Shown here piece after piece: positions 17,807 through 27,486 of a stretch of DNA of 64,000 bases (within the stretch, counting starts at the first letter, position 1; each line of letters opens with the position of its first letter). The position numbers and the translations under genes are program-made. The stretch is from positions 62,001-126,000 of the forward strand of contig NZ_JPHU01000006.1 in NCBI RefSeq assembly GCF_000733125.1. Direction: 5' to 3'. Source of the stretch: Parvularcula oceani. GTDB lineage: Bacteria > Pseudomonadota > Alphaproteobacteria > Caulobacterales > Parvularculaceae. A model generated the notes under the pieces. That model was given only the letters and a program-made list of their open reading frames with translations, was not told the DNA's origin and ran no database searches.

Positions 17807-19399
17807 ATGGCCGACTCGCTTCAGACAATCGCTCCGCAGGTTCACCAGCACCATGAACGGGTGCTCGTCGTCGACTTCGGCAGCCAGGTGACGCAGCTCA
17901 TCGCGCGGCGCCTGCGCGAGGACGGCGTCTATTGCGAAGTCCATCCCTTCAATCGCATCGGCAAGGCGATGCTGGACGAGTTCGCGCCCAAGGGCGTGAT
18001 CCTGTCCGGCGGCCCCTCCAGCGTGAAGCGGGCCGACCGGCCGCATGTCGATGACGCGGTCTTCGCGCTCGGCGTGCCGGTCCTCGGCATCTGCTATGGC
18101 CAGCAGATCATGGTCGATCAGCTCGGCGGCGAGGTCGAGACGGCGCGGGAGCGGGAGTTCGGCCGGGCCGATGTGACGGTGCAGACGCAGAGCGCGCTGT
18201 TCCAGACCGTCTGGGCCGAGAACGGCACCTACCCCGTCTGGATGAGCCATGGCGACAGGGTCGTCCGGTTGCCCGAAGGCTTTCATCCCATCGCGACGAC
18301 GCCTTCGGCCCCCTTCGCCGCCATCGCGGACGAGCTGCGCGGCTTTTACGGCGTGCAGTTCCACCCCGAGGTCAGCCACACGCTGGACGGGGCGCGCCTT
18401 CTGTCCAATTTCACCCGCCAGATCTGCGGGCTGAAGGGCGATTGGACCATGGCCGCCTTCCGCGAGGAGATGACCGCCAAGATCCGCCAGCAGGTCGGCG
18501 ACGCCCGCGTCCTCTGCGGCCTCTCGGGCGGCGTGGACAGCGCGGTCGCCGCCGTCCTGATCCACGAGGCGATCGGCGATCAGCTGACCTGCGTCTTCGT
18601 CGATACGGGCTTGATGCGGAAGGATGAGGGCCGCCAGGTCGTCGACCTGTTCCGCGGCAGCTACAATATCCCGCTCGTCCATGTGGAGGCGGAGGACACC
18701 TTCATGGGCGTCCTCGACGGGCTCGACGATCCCGAGGCCAAGCGCAAGGCGATCGGCAAGACCTTCATTGATGTCTTCGAGGCGGAGGCGAAAAAGCTCG
18801 GCGGGGCGGACTTCCTCGCGCAGGGCACGCTCTATCCGGACGTGATCGAGAGCGTCAGCTTCGATGGCGGCCCGTCGGTCACGATCAAGTCGCACCACAA
18901 TGTCGGCGGCCTGCCCGAGCGCATGAACATGGGCCTCGTCGAACCCCTGCGCGAGCTGTTCAAGGACGAGGTGCGGGCGCTGGGGCGCGAGCTCGGCCTG
19001 CCCGACGGTTTCGTCAGCCGGCATCCCTTCCCGGGGCCAGGCCTCGCCATCCGCATTCCCGGCGCGGTGACCAAGGAGAAGGCGGACCTGCTGCGCGAGG
19101 CGGACGCCATCTATCTCGACATGATCCGGGAAGAGGGCCTCTACGACGCGATATGGCAGGCTTTCAGCGTGCTCCTGCCCGTGCGGACGGTCGGGGTCAT
19201 GGGGGACGAGCGGACCTATGACTGGGTGCTCGCGCTTCGCGCGGTGACGTCCACGGACGGCATGACCGCGGACAGCTATCCCTTCGAGCACGACTTCCTG
19301 AGCCGGGTTTCCACGCGCATCATCAATGAGGTCCGCGGCATCAACCGCGTCGTCTATGACGTGACGTCCAAGCCGCCCGGCACGATCGAGTGGGAATAG
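17807..19399 (+). CDS. guaA: GMP synthase (glutamine-hydrolysing)
   Basis: A 530-aa two-domain enzyme converting XMP to GMP. The N-terminal class I glutamine amidotransferase has nucleophile Cys in GICYGQQIM and the His/Glu pair in [10 protein letters not shown]. The ATP pyrophosphatase domain has the P-loop [12 protein letters not shown]. The C-terminal dimerisation domain ends [15 protein letters not shown], the diagnostic GuaA terminus. The ATG at 17807 gives a normal length. Single-gene unit. Confidence 0.97.
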   Translation: MADSLQTIAPQVHQHHERVLVVDFGSQVTQLIARRLREDGVYCEVHPFNRIGKAMLDEFAPKGVILSGGPSSVKRADRPHVDDAVFALGVPVLGICYGQQIMVDQLGGEVETAREREFGRADVTVQTQSALFQTVWAENGTYPVWMSHGDRVVRLPEGFHPIATTPSAPFAAIADELRGFYGVQFHPEVSHTLDGARLLSNFTRQICGLKGDWTMAAFREEMTAKIRQQVGDARVLCGLSGGVDSAVAAVLIHEAIGDQLTCVFVDTGLMRKDEGRQVVDLFRGSYNIPLVHVEAEDTFMGVLDGLDDPEAKRKAIGKTFIDVFEAEAKKLGGADFLAQGTLYPDVIESVSFDGGPSVTIKSHHNVGGLPERMNMGLVEPLRELFKDEVRALGRELGLPDGFVSRHPFPGPGLAIRIPGAVTKEKADLLREADAIYLDMIREEGLYDAIWQAFSVLLPVRTVGVMGDERTYDWVLALRAVTSTDGMTADSYPFEHDFLSRVSTRIINEVRGINRVVYDVTSKPPGTIEWE

Positions 19400-19472
19400 G
19401 GCCTGCCCGGATCTGACGTTCCGCCCTGCGCCGCCGGTGGCGGAGGGCCGCTGGCGAGGTTAAGGGGAGGTC

Positions 19473-20864
19473 ATGATCAGGCCCATCCTGTCCGCCGCTT
19501 TCGCCGTCTTCGTTCTCGGCGGAGCGTCTCCCGCTGCCGCGCAGGATTTCGAGCCCTGCGCGGATGCCGGGTCCATACCCGCCCTAGCAGGGTCGCTCTG
19601 CCTTCGCGAGGCGGTGCCTCTCGATCCGGCCCATGAGGATGCATCTCGCGGCGAAGAGATCACGCTCTTCGTGCGGAAATTCCCCGCGCCCGACCCGGCC
19701 GCGCGCCGCGGCGAGGTCTGGCTGGTTGCGGGCGGGCCGGGCGAGACGGGCGCCAGCTTTTATCCGGTGCTGCCGGTCCTGCGAGCGGCCTTCGCGGACT
19801 ATGACCTGGTCATCCCGGACCATCGCGGGACCGGCTATTCGGCGAAGCTCTGCCCTGAGCAGGAGGCGGCCGAAAGCCCGGCGGGCCTGTCGCTGGCAGG
19901 CGAGGAATGGGGGCCGTGCATCGGCGCGATGCAGGGCGCGGCGGAGCGGGCCCGCGCCTTCACCATCACCAATGCCGCGCATGACCTGTCCGGGCTGATC
20001 GCCCGGCACAGGCAGTCCGGCGAAGTCCACCTTTACGGCGTGTCCTACGGCACGCAGCTGGTCCTGCGCATGATGCAGGCCGCGCCCGTGCCGGTGGACG
20101 GCATCGTGCTCGACGGCCTCGTGCCGCCCGAAACCGATCCGCGCTGGGATCTGAGCCGCCGCACAGAGGTGGTGGATGCAGTCGGGCATGACGTGCTGAC
20201 GCCTGCACAGATCGACGCCTATCGCGCGCTCCTCGCCGACAGGACCGCAGGATGGCGGAAAGTCGTGCCCGGCGGCGATCTGCGCGCCTTCATGGGCCGA
20301 GCGCTGAACTTTCCTCAGCTGCGGGAGCGGATCCCGGCGGTGATCGAGGGCCTGTCCCGCGGCGACACCGCGCCGCTCGAAGCAGCGCTCGGCGCGCTCG
20401 AGGAGGCGGTTGCGGACCTCCGCATCTCCGCGCAGTCGCCGCCCTCGCTTCCGCTCGTCATGCTGATCAGCGGATCGGAGAACAATGCACGGCCCGACCT
20501 GACCGCGCAGATGGTGGAGGAGGAAGCCGTGGACGCGCTGTTCACCAGTCCGCTGCCCGGCCTCCTGACGAACAATCCCGCCCCCCTCTATGAGCGTGAC
20601 GGGTTCTTCGGCGGGGTGCCGCGGAACCTGCCGCCGACGCTGATCGTGCACGGAACGCTCGACCCGAATACGCCCTATGAGGGCGCGCGCGATCACGCAG
20701 CGATCCTGTCGGGCGCAGGGAACGATATCCGCTTCGCGGCTGTGGAGGGCGGCGCGCATTTCCTGCCCCTCGTGGCGCCGGACTGCTTTGTGCGGATCGT
20801 TTCGGCGCATCTGGACGAGGGGCAGGAGGCTCCCGCGCGCTGCCGCTCCGCCAGAGCGCCGTAA
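19473..20864 (+). CDS. Secreted alpha/beta hydrolase, S33 tripeptidyl-aminopeptidase-like
   Basis: A 463-aa exported hydrolase. A signal peptide (MIRPILSAAFAVFVLGG, cleavage near AAAQ) precedes an alpha/beta fold with the HG-type strand VAGGPGETG, DHRGTGYSAKLCP, and the nucleophile elbow YGVSYGTQ. The C-terminal TAP-like part has LIVHGTLDPNTPYEGA with the catalytic Asp and GGAHFLPL with the His. Likely removes N-terminal residues from peptides in the periplasm; the exact substrate is unknown. Followed 27 bp later by thpR. Confidence 0.85.
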   Translation: MIRPILSAAFAVFVLGGASPAAAQDFEPCADAGSIPALAGSLCLREAVPLDPAHEDASRGEEITLFVRKFPAPDPAARRGEVWLVAGGPGETGASFYPVLPVLRAAFADYDLVIPDHRGTGYSAKLCPEQEAAESPAGLSLAGEEWGPCIGAMQGAAERARAFTITNAAHDLSGLIARHRQSGEVHLYGVSYGTQLVLRMMQAAPVPVDGIVLDGLVPPETDPRWDLSRRTEVVDAVGHDVLTPAQIDAYRALLADRTAGWRKVVPGGDLRAFMGRALNFPQLRERIPAVIEGLSRGDTAPLEAALGALEEAVADLRISAQSPPSLPLVMLISGSENNARPDLTAQMVEEEAVDALFTSPLPGLLTNNPAPLYERDGFFGGVPRNLPPTLIVHGTLDPNTPYEGARDHAAILSGAGNDIRFAAVEGGAHFLPLVAPDCFVRIVSAHLDEGQEAPARCRSARAP

Positions 20865-20891
20865 GCGAAGCGCGGGAGGAGCTCGAACGTC

Positions 20892-21434
20892 ATGCCGCGT
20901 CTCTTCGTCGGAATAGGGCTGCCGGACGGGGTGCGTCAGGCGCTGGCGCTGTCGCGCGGAGGCCTGCGGGAGGCGCGCTGGGTCGATCCTGCGGACTATC
21001 ATGCGACGCTGCGCTTCGTCGGGGAGGTGGAGCCGCCCCGGGCCGAAGCGCTGCTCCGGGCTCTGCATGCCGTATCGGCCGAGCCGGTGGAGATCGAGGC
21101 GGATGCTTTCGGCGCCTTCGGTGGCGATGCGCCGCGCTCGCTGCATCTGAGGCTGCGGACGACGCCCGCGCTTTCGGCGCTCCAGTCTTCGGTGGAGCGG
21201 GCCTGCCGGGACATCGGGCTCGAACCGGAAACCCGGGTCTTCGCGCCGCACGTCACGCTGGCCCGAATGCGGCGCGTGAAGCCGCGCGAGGTGGCGCGCT
21301 GGCTGTCGGAGCATGTCTATGCGGGGCCTCTCCGCTTCCAGGCGGACGCCTTCTCGCTTTTCAGCGCCCGTCCGGGCGGCGGCGGCCCTTATGCCGAGAT
21401 CGAGCGGTTTCCGCTCGGCGCAGCGGCGCGATGA
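20892..21434 (+). CDS. thpR: RNA 2',3'-cyclic phosphodiesterase (2H family)
   Basis: A 180-aa member of the 2H phosphoesterase superfamily. The two HxT motifs are YHATLRF (about residue 37) and PHVTLAR (about residue 121), separated by the usual 80 or so residues, and the protein begins PRLFVGIGLP as in ThpR/LigT. It opens 2',3'-cyclic phosphate ends in RNA. GGAGGAG precedes the start; cotranscription with the upstream peptidase gene is likely. Confidence 0.92.
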   Translation: MPRLFVGIGLPDGVRQALALSRGGLREARWVDPADYHATLRFVGEVEPPRAEALLRALHAVSAEPVEIEADAFGAFGGDAPRSLHLRLRTTPALSALQSSVERACRDIGLEPETRVFAPHVTLARMRRVKPREVARWLSEHVYAGPLRFQADAFSLFSARPGGGGPYAEIERFPLGAAAR

Positions 21435-21555
21435 CGCGGCGCTGCGGGCGAGGCGAGACGCTGCGGGCGCAGCAGGCTAGGCTCTGCCCGCAATGACGGA
21501 TCGAGGGGCCGAGCCGATGACCTATCCGACACCCAGCCGCGGGAGCCGCTGAGCC

Positions 21556-22284
21556 ATGCGTGCGGCGGCGCTCGTCCTGGTGCTCCTCGCCCTCGTGCCG
21601 GTGCTGATCTATGGCGGCATGTCGGTGGGCGTGCGCTACGACCTGATCGGGTTCGGGGCGCTGTTCTCGCAGCTTGGCTGGCTGGTTCCGGTGCTGCTGG
21701 TCGCCGGCGTCGCGGCGCTGGTCTCCTTCGTCCTGATGCTGCTCAAGCGGGCGCTCCTTCCGGCCGCGGCGAGCTTCTGCGTCTGTCTTCTGGCCTTCGG
21801 CATGGCGGCCGGGCCGATCCTGCTGCGCGCCAAGGCGGCCACCGTGCCGCCGATCCACGATATCACCACGGATACGGTGAACCCGCCGGCCTTCGTCGCG
21901 GTCCTGCCCCTGCGCGAAGGGGCGGCCAATCCGCCGGAATATGACCGTTCGCAGACGGAGGCGCAGCTCGAGGCCTATCCGCAGATCCGGCCGCTGGTGA
22001 TCGAACGTCCGTATCAGGAAGTCTACCCGCTGGTCATCGAGGCGCTGCGGGCGGAAGGGATGCGGATCGTCGCGGCGGACCCGCGCGAAGGGCGGATCGA
22101 GGCCGTGGCCACCACGAGCTGGTTCGGATTCCGCGACGATGTCGTCCTGCGCCTGCGCGGCGCGCACGGGATCGCGACGCTGATCGACATGCGGTCCAAA
22201 TCGAGAGTGGGGCGCTCGGATGTCGGCGCCAATGCCGAGCGGATCGAGCGGGTCTTCGGAAGGATCACCGAAGAGGCAGCCTAG
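21556..22284 (+). CDS. DUF1499 family membrane-anchored protein
   Basis: A 242-aa protein with three hydrophobic segments in the first 100 residues (LVLVLLALVPVLIYGG; LGWLVPVLLVAGVAALVSF; ASFCVCLLAFGMAAG) and a soluble C-terminal DUF1499 domain. The domain shows IHDITTDTVNPPAF, the segment EAVATTSWFGFRDDVVLRL and DMRSKSRVGRSDVGANAERI. Biochemical role unknown. Its stop overlaps the stop of the convergent 49-aa gene by 4 bp. Confidence 0.85.
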   Translation: MRAAALVLVLLALVPVLIYGGMSVGVRYDLIGFGALFSQLGWLVPVLLVAGVAALVSFVLMLLKRALLPAAASFCVCLLAFGMAAGPILLRAKAATVPPIHDITTDTVNPPAFVAVLPLREGAANPPEYDRSQTEAQLEAYPQIRPLVIERPYQEVYPLVIEALRAEGMRIVAADPREGRIEAVATTSWFGFRDDVVLRLRGAHGIATLIDMRSKSRVGRSDVGANAERIERVFGRITEEAA

Positions 22285-22430
22285 CCTCTCTTGGCGATGC
22301 GTTCCTGACGCTGCTGCTCTTCTTCCTGCCGCAATTGCCGGAAGATCCGGTCTGCCGTCAGGCTGCGCCTGTGCTGCGTGCTTGCCAGCTTTTCAAGTAG
22401 CTCTCTCGTCTTCGATGCGGTCTCGGACAT
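22281..22430 (-). CDS. Small helical charged protein (49 aa)
   Basis: Encodes MSETASKTRELLEKLASTQH and continues as RRSLTADRIFRQLRQ followed by a Glu/Gln/Arg-rich helix ending RIAKRG. GGAGCGAG directly precedes the ATG. Highly charged, probably a single amphipathic helix or coiled coil. Ends in a 4-bp tail-to-tail overlap with the DUF1499 gene. No family recognised; the good ribosome binding site and composition support a real gene. Confidence 0.5.
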   Translation of the reverse strand: MSETASKTRELLEKLASTQHRRSLTADRIFRQLRQEEEQQRQERIAKRG

Positions 22431-22536
22431 CTCGCTCCGCCCCGGCCCCGATAATTTGCCCTACGAGACTCACCGTGCGGTCACAATCATGAACGGATCG
22501 TTAAATCCGTGTGTTGCCGCTGCCACAGCCAGCCCT

Positions 22537-24600
22537 TCAGTCCGAGCGCACCTTCACATAGGAGCCGGGCGCCTCTTCGAGGACCGGGAGGTCACCATCA
22601 CCCGGCTGGCGCGCCGGCACCGTTCCCGGCGAACGCTCGCGCAGCCAGCGGTCCCAGTACGGCCACCAGGAATGCTCGTGCAGGTCCGAGCCTTCGCACC
22701 ATGCCTCCATGGTCTCGGGCAGTTCGTCATTGGTGCGATAGTGGTACTTCTTGCGCGCAGGCGGGTTCACGACGCCGGCGATATGGCCTGATCCCGCCAG
22801 CATGAAGCGGGCCTCGCCGCCGAAGAGGCGGGCGGATTTGTAGATCGAGCGGGGTGGGGCGATGTGGTCCTTCTCGCCGGCCTGCATGAAGACCGGGATC
22901 TTGACGTTCTGAAGCGCGATGGGCGTGCCCTCGACGTTCAGGTCTCCCCGCGACAGCGCGTTGTCGCGATAGAAGTTGCGCAGGTAATAGAGGTGGCACG
23001 CCTTGGTCATGCGCGTGGCGTCCGAATTCCAGTAGAGGAGGTCGAACTTCTTGGCTTCCTTGCCCTTGTAGTAATTGTCGACGAAGGCCTGCCAGATCAG
23101 GTCGTTGGGCCTCAGCATGTTGAAGGTGCGCGCCATGGCCGAGCCTTCGAGGACGCCGCCAGAGGCGTCGATCTGCTTTTCGAGCGCGGCGAGCTGCCGG
23201 TCGTCGATGAAGACGCGCAGGTCGCCCGCCTCCGAAAAATCCGTCTGCGCCGTGAAGAAGGTGGCGGTGTTGATCCGCTCGTCGCCGTGCTTCGCCATAT
23301 AGGCGAGAGTGACGGCCAGCAGAGTGCCGCCGATGCAGTAGCCGATCGTGTCGAAGGATCGCACGCCGGTCGCGCGTTCGGCCGCCTCCAGCGCCTCGAA
23401 CACGCCTTCGCGCATATAGTCGGGGAAGGACTTGTCCCTGAGCGCCGGCCCCGGATTGACCCAGGAGACGACGAAGACGGTCCGGCCCTGATCGACTGCC
23501 CACTTGATGAAGGAGTTCTCGGGCTGGAGATCGAGGATATAGAACTTGTTGATCCAGGGCGGGAAGATCACCAGCGGCCGCTCGGCCACTTCCTCCGTGG
23601 TCGGCGAATACTGGATCAGCTGCATGAGGTCGTTCTGGTAGACGACCTTGCCCGGCGTGGTCGCGACGTTCTCGCCGACGCGAAAATAGTCGAGATCGGC
23701 CTGGCGGATGGCGAGCTCGCCATGGCCCCGTTCGAGGTCCTCGACGAAGTTCTTCATCCCCGCGAGCCAGTTGGCGCCCTGGGTCTCGATCGTCTCTTCG
23801 TAGACCTCGGGGTTCAGCGCCGGGACATTGGTCGGCGACAGGGCGGCGAGGAACTGGTCCGCGTGGAAATGGGCGCGCTTGCGCGTCGCCTCGTCGACAT
23901 GGGGCGCCTCGTCGATGGCCGCGTTCACCCAGCGCGCCATCAGGAGGTAGGACTGCTTGACGAAGTCGAGCGTCGGGTTCTCCTCCCAGGCTGCGTGGCT
24001 GAACCGCTTGTCGGTCGGCGCGGGGGCGGCCACGGGCTCGGATCTGCCGCCGGACATCTTCTCGGCCATGCCGGTGAACAGGCGGGTATAGTCGCTCCAG
24101 AGGTTCATCTGGAGCTTCATCATCCGGGCGGGGTCGGAGGCGAGGGCGGTGGCGACGTCCCTTGCCGCCTCGGAGACGTTGAAGGGGTCGGGCGTCGGCT
24201 CGGAGGGGCGGACGCTGCGCTGCGCGGAGCGGCTCGCCATGTCCTTCATCAGGTCCTGCGCCTTGAGATTCACCTCGGTCATGTATTCGGCGAAGCGGGC
24301 CATGTCCCCCTGCAGGAAGCGCTCCTGGGCGCCGGCCTCCGCCTTCGGCGCGGAAGCGGCCGTACCGGCCTCGGACGCGTCCGCCCGCGCCGCCTCCGGC
24401 TTCGCCGCGGTCTTCGGCGATGGGGCGGCGGCTTTCTTCGCAGGCGCCTCGGCCTTGTCCGCCGATTTGCGCGCGGTCTTCTTCGCGGTGCTTTTCGGGG
24501 CAGCCGCCTTCGTGCCTGCCGACTTACGGGCAGCGGTCTTGCGCGCGGGCGCCTTGCGTCTGGGCGCCGTCTCGTCGGGCTTTTTGGGCGCGTCGCTCAT
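22537..24600 (-). CDS. phaC: Class I PHA synthase with histone-like N-terminal extension
   Basis: A 687-aa polyhydroxyalkanoate synthase that polymerises 3-hydroxyacyl-CoA on storage granules. Residues about 93-687 are the canonical enzyme: FLQGDMARFAEYM, NPTLDFVKQSYLL, the lipase-like box GYCIGGT with the catalytic Cys, SSEE-type line MLRPNDLIWQAFVDNYYKG, the catalytic Asp region LYYLRNFYRDNAL and GSGHIAGVVNPP with His. Residues 1-92 are an unusual Ala/Lys/Pro/Arg-rich tail (KTAARKSAG, KSTAKKTARKSA, PAKKAAAPSP) resembling AlgP, histone H1 and the DNA-binding tail of PhaF-type phasins. AAGGAGG lies 8 bases before the chosen ATG. Confidence 0.95.
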   Translation of the reverse strand: MSDAPKKPDETAPRRKAPARKTAARKSAGTKAAAPKSTAKKTARKSADKAEAPAKKAAAPSPKTAAKPEAARADASEAGTAASAPKAEAGAQERFLQGDMARFAEYMTEVNLKAQDLMKDMASRSAQRSVRPSEPTPDPFNVSEAARDVATALASDPARMMKLQMNLWSDYTRLFTGMAEKMSGGRSEPVAAPAPTDKRFSHAAWEENPTLDFVKQSYLLMARWVNAAIDEAPHVDEATRKRAHFHADQFLAALSPTNVPALNPEVYEETIETQGANWLAGMKNFVEDLERGHGELAIRQADLDYFRVGENVATTPGKVVYQNDLMQLIQYSPTTEEVAERPLVIFPPWINKFYILDLQPENSFIKWAVDQGRTVFVVSWVNPGPALRDKSFPDYMREGVFEALEAAERATGVRSFDTIGYCIGGTLLAVTLAYMAKHGDERINTATFFTAQTDFSEAGDLRVFIDDRQLAALEKQIDASGGVLEGSAMARTFNMLRPNDLIWQAFVDNYYKGKEAKKFDLLYWNSDATRMTKACHLYYLRNFYRDNALSRGDLNVEGTPIALQNVKIPVFMQAGEKDHIAPPRSIYKSARLFGGEARFMLAGSGHIAGVVNPPARKKYHYRTNDELPETMEAWCEGSDLHEHSWWPYWDRWLRERSPGTVPARQPGDGDLPVLEEAPGSYVKVRSD

Positions 24601-24688
24601 CGTCCCGGCCTCCTTGTCGGGAGCGTGCCGCACCCCCTATGGTCCGTTTCGGCCCTTACAGTAGAGTGCGGCGCACCCGCGAGGATCA

Positions 24689-25072
24689 ATGTCAATTTTC
24701 CGCAGCGCTTTCATCGTGCTCCTTCTGGCGGGCTGCGCGAGCGACACGCCGCCCGATGCCTCGCCGGTCTCGGCGCAGCGCAACGCCGAAATCGAGGCGC
24801 GCATCGACCGGGAAGTCTCGCAGGGGCGGCGGTCCGGCTTTCCCGACCTCTCCGATGTCCCGGCCCCCGAGAACGCGCCCGCCCTGACGGCGGAGATCGA
24901 GGCGCAGGAAGCCGTTCTGGACGAGCGGGCCGCCGAGCTGCGGGGCCTCCAGGACGAGGCGGCGCAGGACGACGACCTCTCCGCGCTCGAAGCCGAAGCG
25001 GCAGCTCTGCGCGCGGCGGTGGCCCGCGACCGGGCCCTGATCGACGCGCAGGAGCCTCTGCAGCTGCCTTGA
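24689..25072 (+). CDS. Small lipoprotein with coiled-coil region
   Basis: A 127-aa protein with a clear lipoprotein signal: MSIFRSAFIVLLLAGCASD, lipobox LAGC at Cys16. The mature part is acidic and helical (ALTAEIEAQEAVLDERAAEL, LSALEAEAAALRAAVARDR), consistent with a short coiled coil. No family recognised. Position between phaC (divergent) and hom gives no functional hint; likely an envelope-anchored protein. Confidence 0.7.
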   Translation: MSIFRSAFIVLLLAGCASDTPPDASPVSAQRNAEIEARIDREVSQGRRSGFPDLSDVPAPENAPALTAEIEAQEAVLDERAAELRGLQDEAAQDDDLSALEAEAAALRAAVARDRALIDAQEPLQLP

Positions 25073-25154
25073 GCCTTTCGCGGGCATCAGGCGTGGCCAA
25101 TCCTCTTCCGCCCCGTTAGACCCGGTTCCGACGCGTTAGAAGAGGGTGGGACCC

Positions 25155-26444
25155 GTGCAGGATCTTCGCTTGAGTATCGCCGGCCTCGGGACCGTCGGCT
25201 GCGGCCTCCTCCGCCTGCTGCAGGACGACCGCCGTCTCGGCCGTCAGGGAGTGGGCTTCGAGGTGACGGGCGTGAGCGCGCGCAACCGTAATGCCGAGCG
25301 GGCCGTGCCGGTCGAGCAATATCGCTGGTTCGACGATCCGGTCGAGATGGCCCGCGATGCGAATGCGGACGTCTTCGTCGAGCTGATGGGCGGTGCGGAC
25401 GGTCCGGCCTATGATGCGGTGAAGGCAGCGCTCGAAGCGGGCAAGGCGGTGGTGACGGCCAACAAGGCGCTGATCGCGCTTCATGGCGGAGAGCTCGCCC
25501 GCATCGCCGAGGCGAACGGCGCCGCGCTGCGCTACGAAGCCGCCGTCGGCGCGGGCACGCCGGTCATCCGAGGCCTGCGCGACGGCCTCGCCGCCTGCTC
25601 GGTCGAGACGATCGCGGGCATTCTCAACGGCACCTGCAATTTCATCCTGAGCGAGATGGGCAGCACCGGCGCGCCCTTCGCCGACGTGCTCGCCGAGGCG
25701 CAGCGCCTTGGTTATGCCGAAGCCGATCCGAGCTTCGATGTCGGTGGCATCGACGCGGCGCACAAGCTCGCCATCCTGGCCACGCTGGCCTTCGACAGCG
25801 AGGTGTCGCTGGACGATATCGAGACCACCGGGATCGAAGCGGTCACGTCGCAGGACCTCGAAGAGGCCAGGCGCCTCGGCATGGGCGTGAAGCTCCTCGC
25901 GACGGCAACCATTGTCGGCGAGCGCATGGCGCTTCGGGTGTGTCCGGCGCTGATCGCCGAGACGAGCCCGCTGGCGCGCGCGCAGGGGCCGGAGAACGTC
26001 TTCATCATCGATGCCGATTCGGTCGGCCGCGTGGGCTTCACCGGGCCCGGGGCAGGGGACATGGCCACGGCGGCGGCGGTCGCAGCCGACCTCGTCACCG
26101 TCGCCAAGGGCGCGACGGGCCCCGTCTTCGCCAGTCCGGCGGAACGGCTCCAGAGCCTCGATGCGAGCGGCGCGGCGGATCTCGTCAACGCCTATTACCT
26201 GCGCATTCCGCTGCATGACGAGCCGGGCGCGCTCGCCAGCGTCGCCACCACGCTCGGCGAGCACGGCGTCAGCGTCGAGCGCGTCTCGCAGCGGGCCGAA
26301 GAGGACGGCACGGTCAGCCTGGTCATCACCACCCATCCCTGCCGCGCGGCGACCTTCGCCAAGGCCCGCAGCGCGCTGTCGGAAGCGCGCCCGGTCGCAG
26401 GCGCGTTCTCTGCATTCCCCATCGCCGACGCTTCTTACTTCTAG
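25155..26444 (+). CDS. hom: Homoserine dehydrogenase
   Basis: A 429-aa NAD(P)H-dependent enzyme reducing aspartate semialdehyde to homoserine for threonine and methionine. It has the nucleotide-binding GLGTVGCGLL, the signature VETIAGILNGTCNFILSEM, the catalytic Lys region DVGGIDAAHKLAILA, and a C-terminal ACT domain (YYLRIPLHDEPGALASVATTL). Start is GTG at 25155 with GAGGG upstream; a second GTG 9 bp earlier is possible. glpX follows after 9 bp in the same operon, a common alphaproteobacterial pairing. Confidence 0.96.
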   Translation: MQDLRLSIAGLGTVGCGLLRLLQDDRRLGRQGVGFEVTGVSARNRNAERAVPVEQYRWFDDPVEMARDANADVFVELMGGADGPAYDAVKAALEAGKAVVTANKALIALHGGELARIAEANGAALRYEAAVGAGTPVIRGLRDGLAACSVETIAGILNGTCNFILSEMGSTGAPFADVLAEAQRLGYAEADPSFDVGGIDAAHKLAILATLAFDSEVSLDDIETTGIEAVTSQDLEEARRLGMGVKLLATATIVGERMALRVCPALIAETSPLARAQGPENVFIIDADSVGRVGFTGPGAGDMATAAAVAADLVTVAKGATGPVFASPAERLQSLDASGAADLVNAYYLRIPLHDEPGALASVATTLGEHGVSVERVSQRAEEDGTVSLVITTHPCRAATFAKARSALSEARPVAGAFSAFPIADASYF

Positions 26445-26453
26445 GACTCCTCC

Positions 26454-27446
26454 ATGGCCGAACAGCATCAGGAATATCTCGACCGCATCCTGACCATCGA
26501 GCTCGGGCGCTGCACCGAGGCGGCGGCCGTGGCGGCCAGCACCAAGATTGGGCACGGCGACAAGGAAGCCGCCGACCAGGCCGCGGTGACCGCCCTGCGC
26601 GCAGCCTTCAACAAGCTCGACATCGACGGCACCATCGTGATCGGGGAGGGCGAGCGCGACGAGGCGCCGATGCTCTATATCGGCGAGAAGGTCGGCAAGG
26701 GCGGGCCGAAGATCGATATCGCGCTCGACCCGCTCGAGGGCACCACGCTGACGGCCAAGGCGATGTCCAACGCCCTCGCCGTGGTCGCCATGGCGACGGG
26801 CGGCTCGCTGCTCAATGCGCCGGACGTTTATATGGACAAGATCGCCTGCGGTCCCGGCTTTCCCAAGGGCGTCATCGACCTCGACGCATCCGCAGAGGAC
26901 AATATCCGCTCGCTCGCCAAGGCCAAAGGCGTCGATCCGAGCGAGATCACCGTCTGCGTCCTGGACCGTCCGCGCCACGACTATATCGTCGAAGGCTGCC
27001 GCAAGGTCGGCGCCCGGGTGACGATGATCCCCGATGGCGACGTGGCCGGCGTCTTCCACACGACGAACCCGGAGGAGTCGGGCATCGACCTCTATATCGG
27101 CACCGGCGGCGCGCCCGAGGGCGTTCTCGCCGCGGCGGCGCTGCGCTGCGTCGGCGGTCAGATGCAGGGGCGGCTCGTCTTTCGCAATGACGACGAGCGG
27201 GCCCGCGCGGAGAAATGGGGTATCAAGGACCTCGACCGCAAATACGACCTTCTGGACATGGCGTCCGGCGACGTCATGTTCGCGGCCACCGGCGTGACCG
27301 ACGGCACCATGCTGAAGGGCGTGAAGTGGCGCGGCGAGAAGGTCTTCACGCAGACCATCGTCATGCGGTCGAAGTCCGGCACCGTTCGGGTCATCGACGC
27401 CGCGTCGAAGGCGGACAGCTTCAACCGCGGCTATAGCGACCAGTAG
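26454..27446 (+). CDS. glpX: Class II fructose-1,6-bisphosphatase
   Basis: A 330-aa GlpX-type phosphatase (gluconeogenesis). Lithium-sensitive phosphatase motifs are visible: GEGERDEAPMLYIGEKVG, DIALDPLEGTTL with the metal Asp residues, TGGAPEGVLAAAALR and the final GDVMFAATGVTDGTMLKGV. Full length. In operon with hom. A hairpin with DnaA-box-like sequences follows the stop. Confidence 0.96.
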   Translation: MAEQHQEYLDRILTIELGRCTEAAAVAASTKIGHGDKEAADQAAVTALRAAFNKLDIDGTIVIGEGERDEAPMLYIGEKVGKGGPKIDIALDPLEGTTLTAKAMSNALAVVAMATGGSLLNAPDVYMDKIACGPGFPKGVIDLDASAEDNIRSLAKAKGVDPSEITVCVLDRPRHDYIVEGCRKVGARVTMIPDGDVAGVFHTTNPEESGIDLYIGTGGAPEGVLAAAALRCVGGQMQGRLVFRNDDERARAEKWGIKDLDRKYDLLDMASGDVMFAATGVTDGTMLKGVKWRGEKVFTQTIVMRSKSGTVRVIDAASKADSFNRGYSDQ

Positions 27447-27452
27447 GCGGAT

Positions 27453-27486
27453 GCCGCTTTTCCACAAGGTTGTGTGGAAAAGCGGC
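27453..27486. terminator. Hairpin between glpX and tesB, containing DnaA-box-like arms
   Basis: 14-bp perfect stem (arms 27453-27466 and 27473-27486), loop AGGTTG, placed between two convergent genes, so it may terminate in both directions. The arms contain TTTTCCACA and its complement TGTGGAAAA, which fit the relaxed DnaA consensus TTWTNCACA; a third copy lies at 27501-27509. Confidence 0.6.
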
